From Lutibacter oceani (GTDB lineage: Bacteria > Bacteroidota > Bacteroidia > Flavobacteriales > Flavobacteriaceae), in assembly GCF_003384935.1 (NCBI RefSeq), contig NZ_QTTQ01000009.1, positions 372,001-436,000 of the forward strand: a stretch of DNA of 64,000 bases, read 5' to 3'. The notes beneath the pieces were generated by a model. That model was not told the DNA's origin and searched no databases. It saw only the letters and a program-made list of their open reading frames with translations. A program made the translations under genes and the position numbers. Of the stretch, positions 37,002 to 46,286 are shown piece by piece (within the stretch, counting starts at the first letter, position 1; each line of letters starts with the position of its first letter).

Positions 37002-37278
37002 TTGGTTTTAAACAAAGTATAGGTGGGCATTTCTTAAAATATTATTAAAATTTAATTATTAAATAATGTAAATTTTTAAATATCGTGTCTTTTTACGGAA
37101 AACAAGTACTTGAATACTGATTTACAATACCAAAAGGATGGTTTTTGCATATAATTTACACGTTTTTACTAATAAATGGTATTTTTTTAAAGTTTTTATA
37201 AAAAATTTTGTAGTTTTAAAAAATATACAACCCCATTAATTGTATTTAATAGAATTATAAACCCAAAAATCTTTTATT

Positions 37279-37428
37279 ATGAACGCTACTTCCCCTCAAA
37301 TTTCTTTTACTTCTGAAGGAGTAAACCAAACCGCATTAAAAGATTACAAAACGTATTTAAAACATTATTCTTTTAGAAATTTAAAGCCAATGTCTTTTGA
37401 AGATTTTTTAAGAAATTATAGCAGTTAA
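37279..37428 (+). CDS. Small orphan protein, 49 residues
   Basis: An ATG-started frame encodes 49 residues beginning MNATSPQISFTSEGVNQTAL and ending FEDFLRNYSS. It is basic to neutral, soluble and without a signal peptide. A strong terminator follows 60 bases after the stop, and the gene stands alone in a 794-base gap, which argues for a real monocistronic gene rather than chance. I do not recognise the family. The C-terminal pattern (YLKHYSFRNLKPMSFEDFL) looks like a compact helical domain. The rest of the gap (36946-37278, 37517-37739) shows only the rfbA promoter and AT-rich DNA. Confidence 0.6.
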   Translation: MNATSPQISFTSEGVNQTALKDYKTYLKHYSFRNLKPMSFEDFLRNYSS

Positions 37429-37489
37429 CATACAAGGTACCTACAACTTTAAAACTTCATTTATATTTTTTTTAAATTAAATTACAATA

Positions 37490-37518
37490 AAAGCATCTTA
37501 GTACTAAGATGCTTTTTA
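37490..37518 (+). terminator. Terminator of the 49-residue gene
   Basis: AGCATCTTAG-TA-CTAAGATGCT is a perfect 22-base palindrome with A residues before and a TTTTT run after it. It can work on both strands but lies best for the small gene. Confidence 0.85.
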
Positions 37519-37739
37519 ACTCTAAATCAACTAATTTTTTAAAATAGTATTTAATTAAATTTATTATACTAAAGTTAATTTAAATCTATATATTAGCCCA
37601 TCATTAATTTTAATGATTACACCCCCTCGAATTAACCCCACATATTTTTTTTCTTTTATTTAATTAGCTCATTCACATGCTCTGCATAATTAAATAATAA
37701 TAAAATTAAAAACATTAATTAATCTATAAACTAAAAACG

Positions 37740-38867
37740 ATGAAGCTATTTAAAAAATTAAACTATGTGTATGTTTTTGCAGTAACATTACTTATCACAA
37801 GTTGTCAAACAGAAACTGACAATCTAAATGAGGAACAACTCCAAAATAAAGCCAACAACTATGTAGGACAGGAATTTATGGGAGATTCAGTTAGTAAAAG
37901 TTCAAAAACATCTGAAAGACCTATACTTACTTACGAGCACTTTTCTGAAAATAACATTTTGAATTTTTATGAAGATTCAAATTCATTTTTAAACTCTTGC
38001 AATCCTGTAATGCAAATTGAGGATTTTGAAGATTCTGAAGTTTTAAACGGCTGGGGATTTGGAACATATGGTAACATTATTGATGAATCTTCAGATATTA
38101 TTGCTGATATTGAGGGTAGTGACTACGCTCTTTTTTCACCTGGCAGCATAGAATCTAATGTAAAGTTTAGTACCCTTCTTGATAACGGTGAATTAGCTTG
38201 GATTTGGGTATATAAATCTTGGCCATTTACTGGTGCTTATGGAAATCAGGTTCTTACAAGTAGAAACTGGATTGATTATGCAGATGATTTACATATTGAA
38301 TTTACAAAAAGTAATAACTATTCAGTAAGTCTTGAATTATTTCCTGATAGTGCACAAGATATAACAATTGAAATTTATGGAGAATCGGGTTTACTAGGTT
38401 ATTCCGAAATTTATGGAGCATACTCAGGAAATTTTTGGGGTATTCACTCAAGTGAATCTATTAAAGAAGTTGTTTTAAAAACCACAAATATTTTAAGACT
38501 TGGAATAGATAATTTATCGTTTGGTTACTGTGATTCAGATAATGATGGAGTACCAAATGCTGAAGACCCATATCCATACTCAATTTTAAATGAAGAAATT
38601 GATATTGATGATTGTTATCCAAACGTGGAAAATGTATTTGTTAGTCCAGGTACAACTATGATGGATGAAATAGCTAATTTAATTTCTGAAATTAATAAAC
38701 AATATGATGGTGAGAACTATGATGACTTGCATGACGATTTTACAAGAGAATTGTCTAAATTAACATATGCATGGAGAAAAGATAGATTGATAACACGAAG
38801 AGAAAGATCTGCAATATCTAGCTGTGGCTGGAGAGTTAATATTCCTGAATCATACATGAATCAATAA
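37740..38867 (+). CDS. Secreted lipoprotein with one calcium-binding (TSP3-like) repeat
   Basis: The 375-residue protein has a lipoprotein signal peptide with the lipobox LITSC (Cys22), so it should be outer-membrane or surface anchored. A central beta-rich part (about 100-260, including MQIEDFEDSEVLNGWGFGTY) resembles a carbohydrate-binding jelly-roll fold seen in secreted flavobacterial proteins, but I cannot name a family. DSDNDGVPNAEDPYP near 265-279 is a thrombospondin type 3-like calcium repeat. The C-terminal 80 residues are charged and helical. Function unknown. Confidence 0.75.
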   Translation: MKLFKKLNYVYVFAVTLLITSCQTETDNLNEEQLQNKANNYVGQEFMGDSVSKSSKTSERPILTYEHFSENNILNFYEDSNSFLNSCNPVMQIEDFEDSEVLNGWGFGTYGNIIDESSDIIADIEGSDYALFSPGSIESNVKFSTLLDNGELAWIWVYKSWPFTGAYGNQVLTSRNWIDYADDLHIEFTKSNNYSVSLELFPDSAQDITIEIYGESGLLGYSEIYGAYSGNFWGIHSSESIKEVVLKTTNILRLGIDNLSFGYCDSDNDGVPNAEDPYPYSILNEEIDIDDCYPNVENVFVSPGTTMMDEIANLISEINKQYDGENYDDLHDDFTRELSKLTYAWRKDRLITRRERSAISSCGWRVNIPESYMNQ

Positions 38868-38897
38868 TATTCCGAATTTTCTATTTATAAAAAATGT

Positions 38898-38930
38898 AAA
38901 AAAGGTTCTCAATTTTTGAGAACCTTTTTT
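38898..38930. terminator. Bidirectional terminator
   Basis: GGTTCTCAA-TTT-TTGAGAACC stem with A run before and T run after, between convergent genes ending at 38867 and 39190. The rest of the gap to 39189 is AT-rich and shows nothing further. Confidence 0.88.
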
Positions 38931-39189
38931 ACATTTTTTATATTTAAGACCTTGAAAGTGCCACCCAACGAATATTACTCTCTTACAATAAACTTTTATT
39001 AAATAAAAATTGAAAATAGTATTTATTTGGGAAGAAATAAATGGAGAAATAAAAAGCTAATTATAAGACACCTACCATAACTTTGTAACCAAAGGTAATG
39101 GGTTTAAAAAAAATGCCTACACAAAATAACTACAAGTAAATACGATAACGGAACCCCCTATTTAATTTTGTTATATAAAATTAATATTC

Positions 39190-39651
39190 TTAATTCTTTT
39201 CGAAAGTTAAATAATCAGTACCTCCATTTCCTCCACTTATATCTATTAATTCAATTTTATTAGATGTTTGAGTAATAAGATCCCAATCATCTGATAATTC
39301 CTCAAAATCAGAAGGTGATGCAAAGAAAATATTAAAATCTAAATCATCCAAACTGTCATCGTTGCTATTACTATCCATAATACTCCAAGTACCTGTATAA
39401 GTATTTATACTATTGGTGGCAGTAAGTACATTATCTGCACCAAAAGTAAAAATATACCCAGCATAATTACTGACTTCATCATTACCACTATCTATGTATT
39501 TAGTAATACGCCAAGAATCATTTTGCACATTGTTTTCAATTTGCAATTGGGTATCATCACTTGATGGATTATCATCATCACTTGAACAAGCAGTTAAAGA
39601 AACTGATGAAATGAAAATTAATAATAAGGATTTAATAAATAATGATTTCAT
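39190..39651 (-). CDS. Lipocalin-like lipoprotein
   Basis: I start this gene at 39651, because the protein then begins MKSLFIKSLLLIFISSVSL with the lipobox LTAC, a proper lipoprotein signal; an upstream ATG at 39717 would bury the signal peptide. The mature 135 residues begin with an acidic linker (SSDDDNPSSDDTQ) and continue as a beta-rich domain (NDSWRITKYIDSG, YTGTWSIMDS) like small lipocalin-like proteins of Bacteroidota. It is last in the YceI/cytochrome operon. Function unknown. Confidence 0.75.
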   Translation of the reverse strand: MKSLFIKSLLLIFISSVSLTACSSDDDNPSSDDTQLQIENNVQNDSWRITKYIDSGNDEVSNYAGYIFTFGADNVLTATNSINTYTGTWSIMDSNSNDDSLDDLDFNIFFASPSDFEELSDDWDLITQTSNKIELIDISGGNGGTDYLTFEKN

Positions 39652-39788
39652 AATTGTATAATTGTATAATTTTATAATTTTAACTAATTTTTGTAAAAAA
39701 TATTGTTTGGCTAACATTCTCTTTCTTCCAATTTGGCGACCTTCCTTTTATGTAAACGACCATATTACCCTAAAAGTATTTTTCATAC

Positions 39789-40136
39789 TTATTGAGGAAA
39801 ACCGTTAGCCTGCCAGGTTTTAATATTTTGTATTTGTGTAGCTGTTAAATTACCGTTTGGAGGCATAGTACCATTTTCAATACGCCCAATCAATCCTCTT
39901 GTCTCTATTGCACTTTTAACATCTGCATACGATGTTAGAGACATCGGAGCATTATTAGTTGGTGTACTACCATGACAACCTGTACAATTTCCACTAATTA
40001 TTGCACTAATAGTATTTGTATATGTAATTGTAGATGTCGGTGGGTCTATAGTTATATCATCGTCATCACTGTTTGAAGAACAGGAAGTGAAAATGAACAA
40101 TAAAAATAAACCGGTTAACGCTAGTAATTTTTTCAT
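39789..40136 (-). CDS. Monoheme cytochrome c-like lipoprotein
   Basis: The 115-residue protein has a lipobox FTSC (Cys19), an acidic linker, and one heme-attachment site CTGCH (51-55). Met91 in NGTMPPNGNLT is the likely sixth heme ligand. This is a small c-type cytochrome anchored to a periplasm-facing or outer membrane. It lies between the DUF5777 gene and a small lipoprotein gene on one strand and probably shares their message. Electron partners are not evident in the window. Confidence 0.85.
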   Translation of the reverse strand: MKKLLALTGLFLLFIFTSCSSNSDDDDITIDPPTSTITYTNTISAIISGNCTGCHGSTPTNNAPMSLTSYADVKSAIETRGLIGRIENGTMPPNGNLTATQIQNIKTWQANGFPQ

Positions 40137-40163
40137 AATTTTGATTTTTAGTATTAGTATTTA

Positions 40164-41060
40164 TTAATATAATTTTTCTTCTTCTTTTGTTTTACTTAAG
40201 TAAAAATCTCTTGAAATATTAAATCCAAAGTGAATATCACCTTTAAAGAAATCACCAGTAGTTTCGGTTATAAATCCTTTTTCAACCATAGCTCTTGAAT
40301 TTGTAAAAATCAGCTGAAATGTATGCCCTCCTGTTTCAATGTCAAAACCGAACGCCAATGAGTTTTTTGTAGTTAACAAATCAAAAGAATTGAAAGAGTA
40401 ATAATACTCACCATTAATTGAAATGTGTTTGCTAATTTTAACCTTAGTTCCAATACCCAATGCAAAAAAATCATTCGGATCTTTTGAACCTGATACCGTA
40501 TTATAGTGAATGTATGTTGGTGTAATTTGAATTGAGAAATCTGAATTAAACTTTCTAGCCAACAATAATTGACTAGTATAAGTTAACCTGTCGCTAAAAC
40601 TTGGCTTATCTAAAGGATCATAATCTTTTAGTGTTTTTTCTACAGCACTAACAAATAAAGCAGCACTTAATGGCGTTGATTTATTCCCGGTTTTTTGCTT
40701 AATAATTTTATATTTCAAATAACCATCATATACTTTTTCAAACGAACTTCTACCCAATGCAATAGCAAAATCATTAGTAACAGCATATTCTAATCCAAAT
40801 CGAATATTAGATTGATCCAATCCATAAAGTTCATACCCTCCAGAATTTATTCTGCCAAATCTATGCTGAATTAAAAATTCCAAAACTCCTTTTTGCCTGG
40901 TTTCAACAGATTGCCCATTCATTATTCTAGTTCCATTAAAAGTACCAGAAACAACTGTAGCATTGTTAACTGTTTCTTCCGCTAGGATATCATCCAGGGT
41001 TTGGGAAAACATATTATTGGATACTATAATGATTAAAAAAACTGAAAGTAAATTTTTCAT
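40164..41060 (-). CDS. DUF5777 family outer-membrane beta-barrel protein
   Basis: The 298-residue protein has a signal peptide ending near FSQ (residue 20) and then alternates hydrophobic residues in the style of outer-membrane beta strands. The blocks ETRQKGVLEFLIQHRFGRIN, YELYGLDQSNIRFGLEYAVT and FKGDIHFGFNISRDF match the DUF5777 family, often found beside YceI and cytochrome c genes in Bacteroidota. Its function is unknown. It lies 29 bases after YceI. Confidence 0.83.
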   Translation of the reverse strand: MKNLLSVFLIIIVSNNMFSQTLDDILAEETVNNATVVSGTFNGTRIMNGQSVETRQKGVLEFLIQHRFGRINSGGYELYGLDQSNIRFGLEYAVTNDFAIALGRSSFEKVYDGYLKYKIIKQKTGNKSTPLSAALFVSAVEKTLKDYDPLDKPSFSDRLTYTSQLLLARKFNSDFSIQITPTYIHYNTVSGSKDPNDFFALGIGTKVKISKHISINGEYYYSFNSFDLLTTKNSLAFGFDIETGGHTFQLIFTNSRAMVEKGFITETTGDFFKGDIHFGFNISRDFYLSKTKEEEKLY

Positions 41061-41089
41061 CCGTTTGAATTTTATGTTTTTATAATTGT

Positions 41090-41641
41090 TTAATTATTTT
41101 TATAAGGTTTATGTTGTAAATCAAAATTAACCTTAATTGTTTTTGCAATATTATTTCTAACTACAATTGGAATTTTTATATCAAAATCGGCTACTTCAAC
41201 CATAAAATTGCCTGATAAATTAATTTGCTCCTCTACAATTTCTACCTTACATATGGTGCTAACTTCCTTTTCTTTACCGTGCATTGATAAAATTCCTTTA
41301 ATTTCAGCTGTAGAGTTTAAACTGTCTAATTCACTAAAATTCATAATATATCCTTTAAATGTGGCTTTTGGATATTTATAAGATTCCACATAACTTTCAT
41401 TAAAATGTTCTTGCATTAATGCCTTTTTAAACATAAAAGACTTCATTAATAATTGAATGGCTATTTCTCCGGTTTTTTTATCAACAACGCTTAAAACCTG
41501 GTAATTATCGGCTTTTATATCTTCAACCAACGTATGTGAAAAAAAAGAAATATAACCTTCCTTTGTTAAATACCTTTCCTGAGAAAATATTTGATTTGAT
41601 ATTAGAAAAACCAATACCATTATAATTACTCTATTTTTCAT
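41090..41641 (-). CDS. YceI family periplasmic protein
   Basis: The 183-residue protein has a signal peptide (cut near IFSQ, residue 21) and a YceI-like lipocalin barrel: GYISFFSHTLVEDIKADN, SFMFKKALMQEHFNESY, the strand pair YPKATFKGYI, and SMHGKEKEVSTICKV. YceI proteins bind isoprenoid-type lipids in the periplasm. It overlaps the upstream OB-fold gene by 11 bases. Confidence 0.87.
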   Translation of the reverse strand: MKNRVIIMVLVFLISNQIFSQERYLTKEGYISFFSHTLVEDIKADNYQVLSVVDKKTGEIAIQLLMKSFMFKKALMQEHFNESYVESYKYPKATFKGYIMNFSELDSLNSTAEIKGILSMHGKEKEVSTICKVEIVEEQINLSGNFMVEVADFDIKIPIVVRNNIAKTIKVNFDLQHKPYKNN

Positions 41642-42089
41642 TTAAATTGTCATTAATTAATATGCATCTAACCATAATTATATCTAATAAATACCCTGTA
41701 CACATTCCTTTTACATGAACAAAGTCTCCTTTTTTTAATTTCAATGAATTTAAATTATCCTCAGGTAACATATGGCATATAATACTTGAAAACCCATTAA
41801 TATCTTTTAATGTAATACTACTATTTCCTTTAGTAATTGAAATATCAACTATTTCACCTTTAACCTGAATTAATTTATCTACATATTTTTTATTTGCTAA
41901 ATTTTCATCTACCTGAAAGTCATTTATTAATTCCTGAGCAGAAATAACAAATTCGGCTTTCGAATTTTTAACATCCTTAAAAGGTTTATTGTATAAATTT
42001 ATTACAAAAAATAAACCTATAATAATCAATGTTAATCCTGCTAATAATATTTTAAAATATTTAGTTTTCAATGCTTCAATATTATTCAA
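41631..42089 (-). CDS. Membrane-anchored OB-fold protein
   Basis: The 152-residue protein has one N-terminal membrane segment (about 14-31) and a periplasmic OB-fold of the tRNA_anti-like type: KLIQVKGEIVDISITKGNSS, then LPEDNLNSLKLKKGDFVHVK and GMCTGYLLDIIMVRCILIND. Relatives occur at the head of YceI/cytochrome clusters. It is first in this operon. No known reaction. Confidence 0.75.
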   Translation of the reverse strand: MNNIEALKTKYFKILLAGLTLIIIGLFFVINLYNKPFKDVKNSKAEFVISAQELINDFQVDENLANKKYVDKLIQVKGEIVDISITKGNSSITLKDINGFSSIICHMLPEDNLNSLKLKKGDFVHVKGMCTGYLLDIIMVRCILINDNLNEK

Positions 42090-42147
42090 TTTATAATTTT
42101 AAAATTTTCAAACCGTTTATTATATATACAACTTTATAAATATTTTT

Positions 42148-42175
42148 TTGAATCCTCTTATTTTACCTAAATTTG
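42148..42175 (+). promoter_or_regulatory. Promoter of the LytTR regulator gene
   Basis: TTG (42148-42150), 17 bases, then TAAATTTG (42168-42175), matching the Bacteroidota consensus. It implies a leader of about 105 bases. Confidence 0.7.
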
Positions 42176-42284
42176 ATTCATCTACTTAACAAATAAATGA
42201 AGATTACTTTTTCAAATCAATAAAAAATTGGTGAAATGGAAAAATTGGGTGTTAAAAGGGAAATTATTAAACTAAAAAACATAA

Positions 42285-43397
42285 GTGCTCTTGAAAAAAG
42301 ATAAATTGTACCTTATTACTTTGCTTGCTATATCATTAATTGTTTTTGTTATTGGTTATTTAAACATGAATTATTTGATAAAAGTTAGCACTCGTAAATT
42401 TTTAGATATTCAAATTGAATCAAGTCAGCGTGAAGCAAAGGAATTTTCAAACTTGGTATCTTATCAAATTGAAAATGGCATTGATCGAGATATTATAATT
42501 ACTAATATTCAAAAAAGCATTGAAGGTACAAATATTGAATCAGGGTTTATATGTATGTTCGATTGGTCTGGTATTGAAATTTGTCATCCTGACCCACAAA
42601 AAATAGGGAAACAGATTAACCCAAATGAATCTTTTGTAAGACCTCTTGATAACAGTATTGATTCGGAAGATTTTTATCAATTATTAAAAGACAAAAAGCA
42701 ACTTGGAGGTTTAAGAGAATTTAATAACAATAGAAATTCTGAAATAATTTATTTATACCCAGTAAAAAACTCAGACTGGATAATTGCGGCACACGCAAAT
42801 ATTGATAAAATTGACAAAGAAATTAAAAAGTTAAAGCTAACCTTCCTATTAGTCTATTTATTAACATGTGTTTCTATTATTTTACTCTCCGTTATTATTC
42901 TTAGATATATAAGTAATTACTATGAAAAAGAATTAGAATTAAAAAATCAACTTTTAATGGGTGAGGTTTCAACTCTAAAAAAACTGAATTCTAATTTAAC
43001 AAATTACAAGAATAAGATTAATGATAAAATTGATAATGAACGTGAAAATGATGATACCTCAAAAATTAAAAAGAGAATTCTAACTTATTCTAAAAACAAG
43101 TTACTATCAATAAAAGTTGAGCAAATAGCCTATATTAATACGGAACATGCCATAACAACAATTACTTGCCTAGATGGAAAAAAATATACTACAAATACTA
43201 GTTTAGATGAGTTATACAACAGTTTAGATCAATCTATTTTTTTTAGGGCAAACCGACAGTATATTCTTTCGGTAAAAGGGATTGATGAAATACTGAAATA
43301 TGGAAATAACCAATTAAAAATTAAGACAAAACTTGATACTTCAATTATTATTAGTAAAAATAAAGCTGCTGAATTTAAAAAATGGCTTAATTCTTAA
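42285..43397 (+). CDS. Membrane-bound LytTR transcription regulator with extracytoplasmic sensor domain
   Basis: The 370-residue protein has a first membrane segment (10-30), an extracytoplasmic Cache-like domain (about 35-170, with GFICMFDWSGIEICHPDP and VKNSDWIIAAHANIDKI), a second segment (183-206), a coiled-coil linker (215-255) and a C-terminal LytTR DNA-binding domain (LLSIKVEQIAYINTEHAITT, FFRANRQYILS). It should sense an outside ligand and act on DNA directly without a kinase. The start may be GTG at 42285 or TTG at 42291. It is divergent from the OB-fold/YceI/cytochrome operon, its likely target. Confidence 0.85.
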   Translation: MLLKKDKLYLITLLAISLIVFVIGYLNMNYLIKVSTRKFLDIQIESSQREAKEFSNLVSYQIENGIDRDIIITNIQKSIEGTNIESGFICMFDWSGIEICHPDPQKIGKQINPNESFVRPLDNSIDSEDFYQLLKDKKQLGGLREFNNNRNSEIIYLYPVKNSDWIIAAHANIDKIDKEIKKLKLTFLLVYLLTCVSIILLSVIILRYISNYYEKELELKNQLLMGEVSTLKKLNSNLTNYKNKINDKIDNERENDDTSKIKKRILTYSKNKLLSIKVEQIAYINTEHAITTITCLDGKKYTTNTSLDELYNSLDQSIFFRANRQYILSVKGIDEILKYGNNQLKIKTKLDTSIIISKNKAAEFKKWLNS

Positions 43398-43448
43398 ACT
43401 TCCCTTTCACTTAAAGGCAGTATTTTTAAAATAATTTAAATATTATTT

Positions 43449-43587
43449 TTTTCTAAGCCCAAAAAGAGGCCTTAGATATTTTATTAGTTTTATTTATAAT
43501 TCATACAAGACAAAACAACCAATACTGGTAAATAGAATTATTAGCGAAAATTGGAATGCTTAATAGTGGTATTAAATAAGCCTCCAA
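43449..43587 (-). pseudogene. Remnant of an acyltransferase 3' end
   Basis: On the minus strand this reads FTSIGCFVLYEL, a stop, then IKLIKYLRPLFGLRKK, against FTGIGCFALYELLIKRIKFL RPLFGLKLK (split) at the C terminus of the acyltransferase at 46476-47528. Upstream, YLIPLLSIPIFA matches YLILPLSISTFA in another frame. The copy has a frameshift and a nonsense codon, so it is dead. It suggests an old duplication of the acyltransferase gene around the serine hydrolase and amidohydrolase genes. Confidence 0.8.
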
Positions 43588-43689
43588 ATTTAGATTCTAT
43601 TGCTGTTACTGTTGTTGCATGTATTTTGATAAGGATTTCATTCATCCTTAGGTGAACCCTATTTACTGTAAAGTACTGCTTTTATAATT

Positions 43690-45120
43690 CTATTCAATTA
43701 TCATATTTTCTAGATACCTAACAAAAGATGCAACCAGATTTTTTCTATCCCTTGCCTTTTCTTCGAATTTATTTAAAGTTTCTTTTTGTATTTTTCTTCC
43801 ATTTATAAATACAGTTGAAGGGTTTTCTAAAGTTGATAATGCTAACAAAGGATTTGTATCCAACACTACCATATTTGCAGTTTTACCAACTTCTATTGTT
43901 CCCATATTACTCATAGATTTATGTGTTTCTGAAGCATTTACGGTAGCAGTTTTTAATACCTCATAATTAGAAAGGCCTGCTTCTTTGTAAAAAGCAAGTT
44001 CTTTATGAATTGAATACCCAGGTACGGTTACTCCAATTCCAGCATCTGTTCCGCAAATAATTTTTACAGCTGCTTTATGCAATTCTTTAATTATTTTCAA
44101 ATGGAAATCATGCTGTTCTTTTATAGCTTTAACGATACTTGAATCTCTTAATTTAGTATTCTGCCACCTATCTAGTTGAGCTTTACTATCTACCATTTTG
44201 ATGAGAGGATTTATATATTCGAGTTGATCCGAAGCCAAAATATTATCATTAATTAACATCTGATAAATGTTATTGTAAACCGTTAATGTTGGGCAAAAAG
44301 TACTGTTTTTATGCTTTGCAAAACTATTTACTACCTCATTTAATTTTAATGTATCTAATTTATAATTTAAAGGTTGTTGAATAATATCCTCAGCATGTTC
44401 TATAGATTTTATTTGAGGATTAAAATGATAGGAATAAGGTACTTTTTGTGAAGGATGTGCAACAATATCCATATCAGAAATCGTAGCTTGTTCAATAACA
44501 GCATCAAAAATTTCTTCAGTTAAACCATAATAGGTTTTAATAAAATCATATCCTTTTTCTTTATATGAGATTATTTTTTCTCTTGCTTCTTCAGCACTAT
44601 TTAATTGTAAATTATCATCACCTATAAACTCAGGGCCTGTTAGTTTAGGTCCTGAAGTAAAAAAATCAGGGCCTATAATTTTATTATCGTTAATATCCTT
44701 TTTTAACCTTAAATGCATTGGCATACCCCAAACATTTCTAACAGCTGTAATGCTGTTTGCCAAGTATAGTCCTAATTCATATCTATCCCATACATGCACA
44801 TGCATATCTATAAGACCTGGCATTAAAAATTTATTTTCAAGATTAATAATTTCAACATTATCAAATTCTATATTGTCTGCAATCTCTTGAATTACACCAT
44901 TTTTAAAGTAGATCATTTTATTAACTAAAACAGTGTCTTTATTCATTGGAATAATATTTGCATTCTTAATTATATAAGAATCAATATTAGCATGCTCAAT
45001 ATTTTTAATTTTTAAATAACTAGTTCTTTTTATATCAACACCCAATTTTATAATAACAAAAACTATAGTTATTAAAATGATTCCTGTTATAATTTTTAAA
45101 ATTCGTTTAACTATTTTCAT
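43690..45120 (-). CDS. Membrane-anchored amidohydrolase family protein
   Basis: The 476-residue protein has one N-terminal membrane anchor (8-28) and then a metal-dependent hydrolase of the imidazolonepropionase/prolidase type. The metal ligands are visible: H107 and H109 in GLIDMHVHVW, Lys in DFIKTYYG, His in IVAHPSQ, His in SIEHAED, and Asp in CGTDAGIG. The C-terminal composite-domain strand KTANMVVLDTNPL is present. Likely an amide or cyclic amide hydrolase in the periplasm; the substrate is unknown. It follows the serine hydrolase by 46 bases. Confidence 0.85.
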   Translation of the reverse strand: MKIVKRILKIITGIILITIVFVIIKLGVDIKRTSYLKIKNIEHANIDSYIIKNANIIPMNKDTVLVNKMIYFKNGVIQEIADNIEFDNVEIINLENKFLMPGLIDMHVHVWDRYELGLYLANSITAVRNVWGMPMHLRLKKDINDNKIIGPDFFTSGPKLTGPEFIGDDNLQLNSAEEAREKIISYKEKGYDFIKTYYGLTEEIFDAVIEQATISDMDIVAHPSQKVPYSYHFNPQIKSIEHAEDIIQQPLNYKLDTLKLNEVVNSFAKHKNSTFCPTLTVYNNIYQMLINDNILASDQLEYINPLIKMVDSKAQLDRWQNTKLRDSSIVKAIKEQHDFHLKIIKELHKAAVKIICGTDAGIGVTVPGYSIHKELAFYKEAGLSNYEVLKTATVNASETHKSMSNMGTIEVGKTANMVVLDTNPLLALSTLENPSTVFINGRKIQKETLNKFEEKARDRKNLVASFVRYLENMIIE

Positions 45121-45166
45121 AATAATTGTTCTTGATAAATTTCATGAAAGGATTTTTAAATGGCTT

Positions 45167-46198
45167 TTATGTTCTTCTCACAATTTTTACAATACGGTTA
45201 TATATAATTTCCGCTAAATTCCAGTCATATCCATTAAAATTTGTTGTATTGTTAAATTGAATAACAACTGTATCAATGTCTTTGTGGTATTCTGCAATAC
45301 TCTGGTAGCCAACGAGCAGACCTGTATGCTCGTACACATAAATGGAGGAATAAATTTCCTGTTCCCCTTCATTAAACACCGAACCATCGTTTAATGCTCT
45401 TAGGAATATGCCCACATCCTCTGCTGTAGCTATCATTAATCCTGTAAACTCATTCTTTAGATCGTCTTCAATACCTACATAATATCCGCTCATCACATTG
45501 TTTATATCCACTTCATGAAGCGAACCGAAAGTGTTTTTCAGTCCAAGTGGTATCAAAATTTCCTCCTTAATATATTGTTGATGGCTATAACCTAACACTT
45601 TATCAATGAGATCAGAAATCAACATATAATTCGTATTTGAATAGCCATAATCTTCACCCGGTTCAAAGTCAGCCGGTAAATCCAGTGCGTAATCCAGCGT
45701 TTCTTGTTTGCTTTTTGGCGGATTTTTCCAATAATCAGGATGATCAACAAAATTTGGAATACCACTTCTATGTTGTACCATCATTCTCAAGGTTATTTTC
45801 TCAGCATTTTCAATTCTTCCTACAAGTTCTGGAAAGTAGTCAGCGAGTGTTTTATCCAAAGACAAACGACCTTCTTTCACTAATTTTGTGGTTGCAACAG
45901 CTACATAGAGTTTGGTTATACTGGCAATTTTGAATAATGCTTGCGGATAGGCAGCTATTTTATTTTTACGGTCATGCCATCCTGCGGCATAAAACTCCGG
46001 AGGCTTCCCAGCTTGATCCACGTAAACAATCATTCCGTCAAATCCATGTGAAATGCCTTCATTTAATTGTTCTTGAACCGTATTAGGTAATGGCATCATC
46101 CAAGCCTTTACCAAAATCCATGGCACAAACCACAAAGAGGATATACTTGCAAGAATAAATACTATTCTCAGTATTCGTTTTGTTTGTTTTTTTTTCAT
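45167..46198 (-). CDS. Serine hydrolase, class C beta-lactamase/DD-peptidase fold
   Basis: The 343-residue protein has an N-terminal membrane anchor (9-30) and a beta-lactamase-fold domain. The active-site Ser93-x2-Lys96 (ASITK), Tyr186-Ser-Asn188 (GYSNTN) and a late EHTG (HxG) motif are all present, so it should be active. Family members include D-aminopeptidases, esterases and DD-peptidases; the sequence does not tell which. It lies in an operon with an acyltransferase and an amidohydrolase. Confidence 0.88.
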   Translation of the reverse strand: MKKKQTKRILRIVFILASISSLWFVPWILVKAWMMPLPNTVQEQLNEGISHGFDGMIVYVDQAGKPPEFYAAGWHDRKNKIAAYPQALFKIASITKLYVAVATTKLVKEGRLSLDKTLADYFPELVGRIENAEKITLRMMVQHRSGIPNFVDHPDYWKNPPKSKQETLDYALDLPADFEPGEDYGYSNTNYMLISDLIDKVLGYSHQQYIKEEILIPLGLKNTFGSLHEVDINNVMSGYYVGIEDDLKNEFTGLMIATAEDVGIFLRALNDGSVFNEGEQEIYSSIYVYEHTGLLVGYQSIAEYHKDIDTVVIQFNNTTNFNGYDWNLAEIIYNRIVKIVRRT

Positions 46199-46286
46199 AA
46201 TGTCATACTATTTAAGGACAATGTACTTTTAACAAAAAAAATCTAAACGTGAATATAATTAAATTTTCTTTATCTATTATTTATGT

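Noticed and set aside
39652-39717. Upstream ATG start for the lipoprotein at 39190
   Set aside because: It would place 22 basic and aromatic residues before a clear lipoprotein signal peptide. The internal ATG at 39651 gives the normal form.
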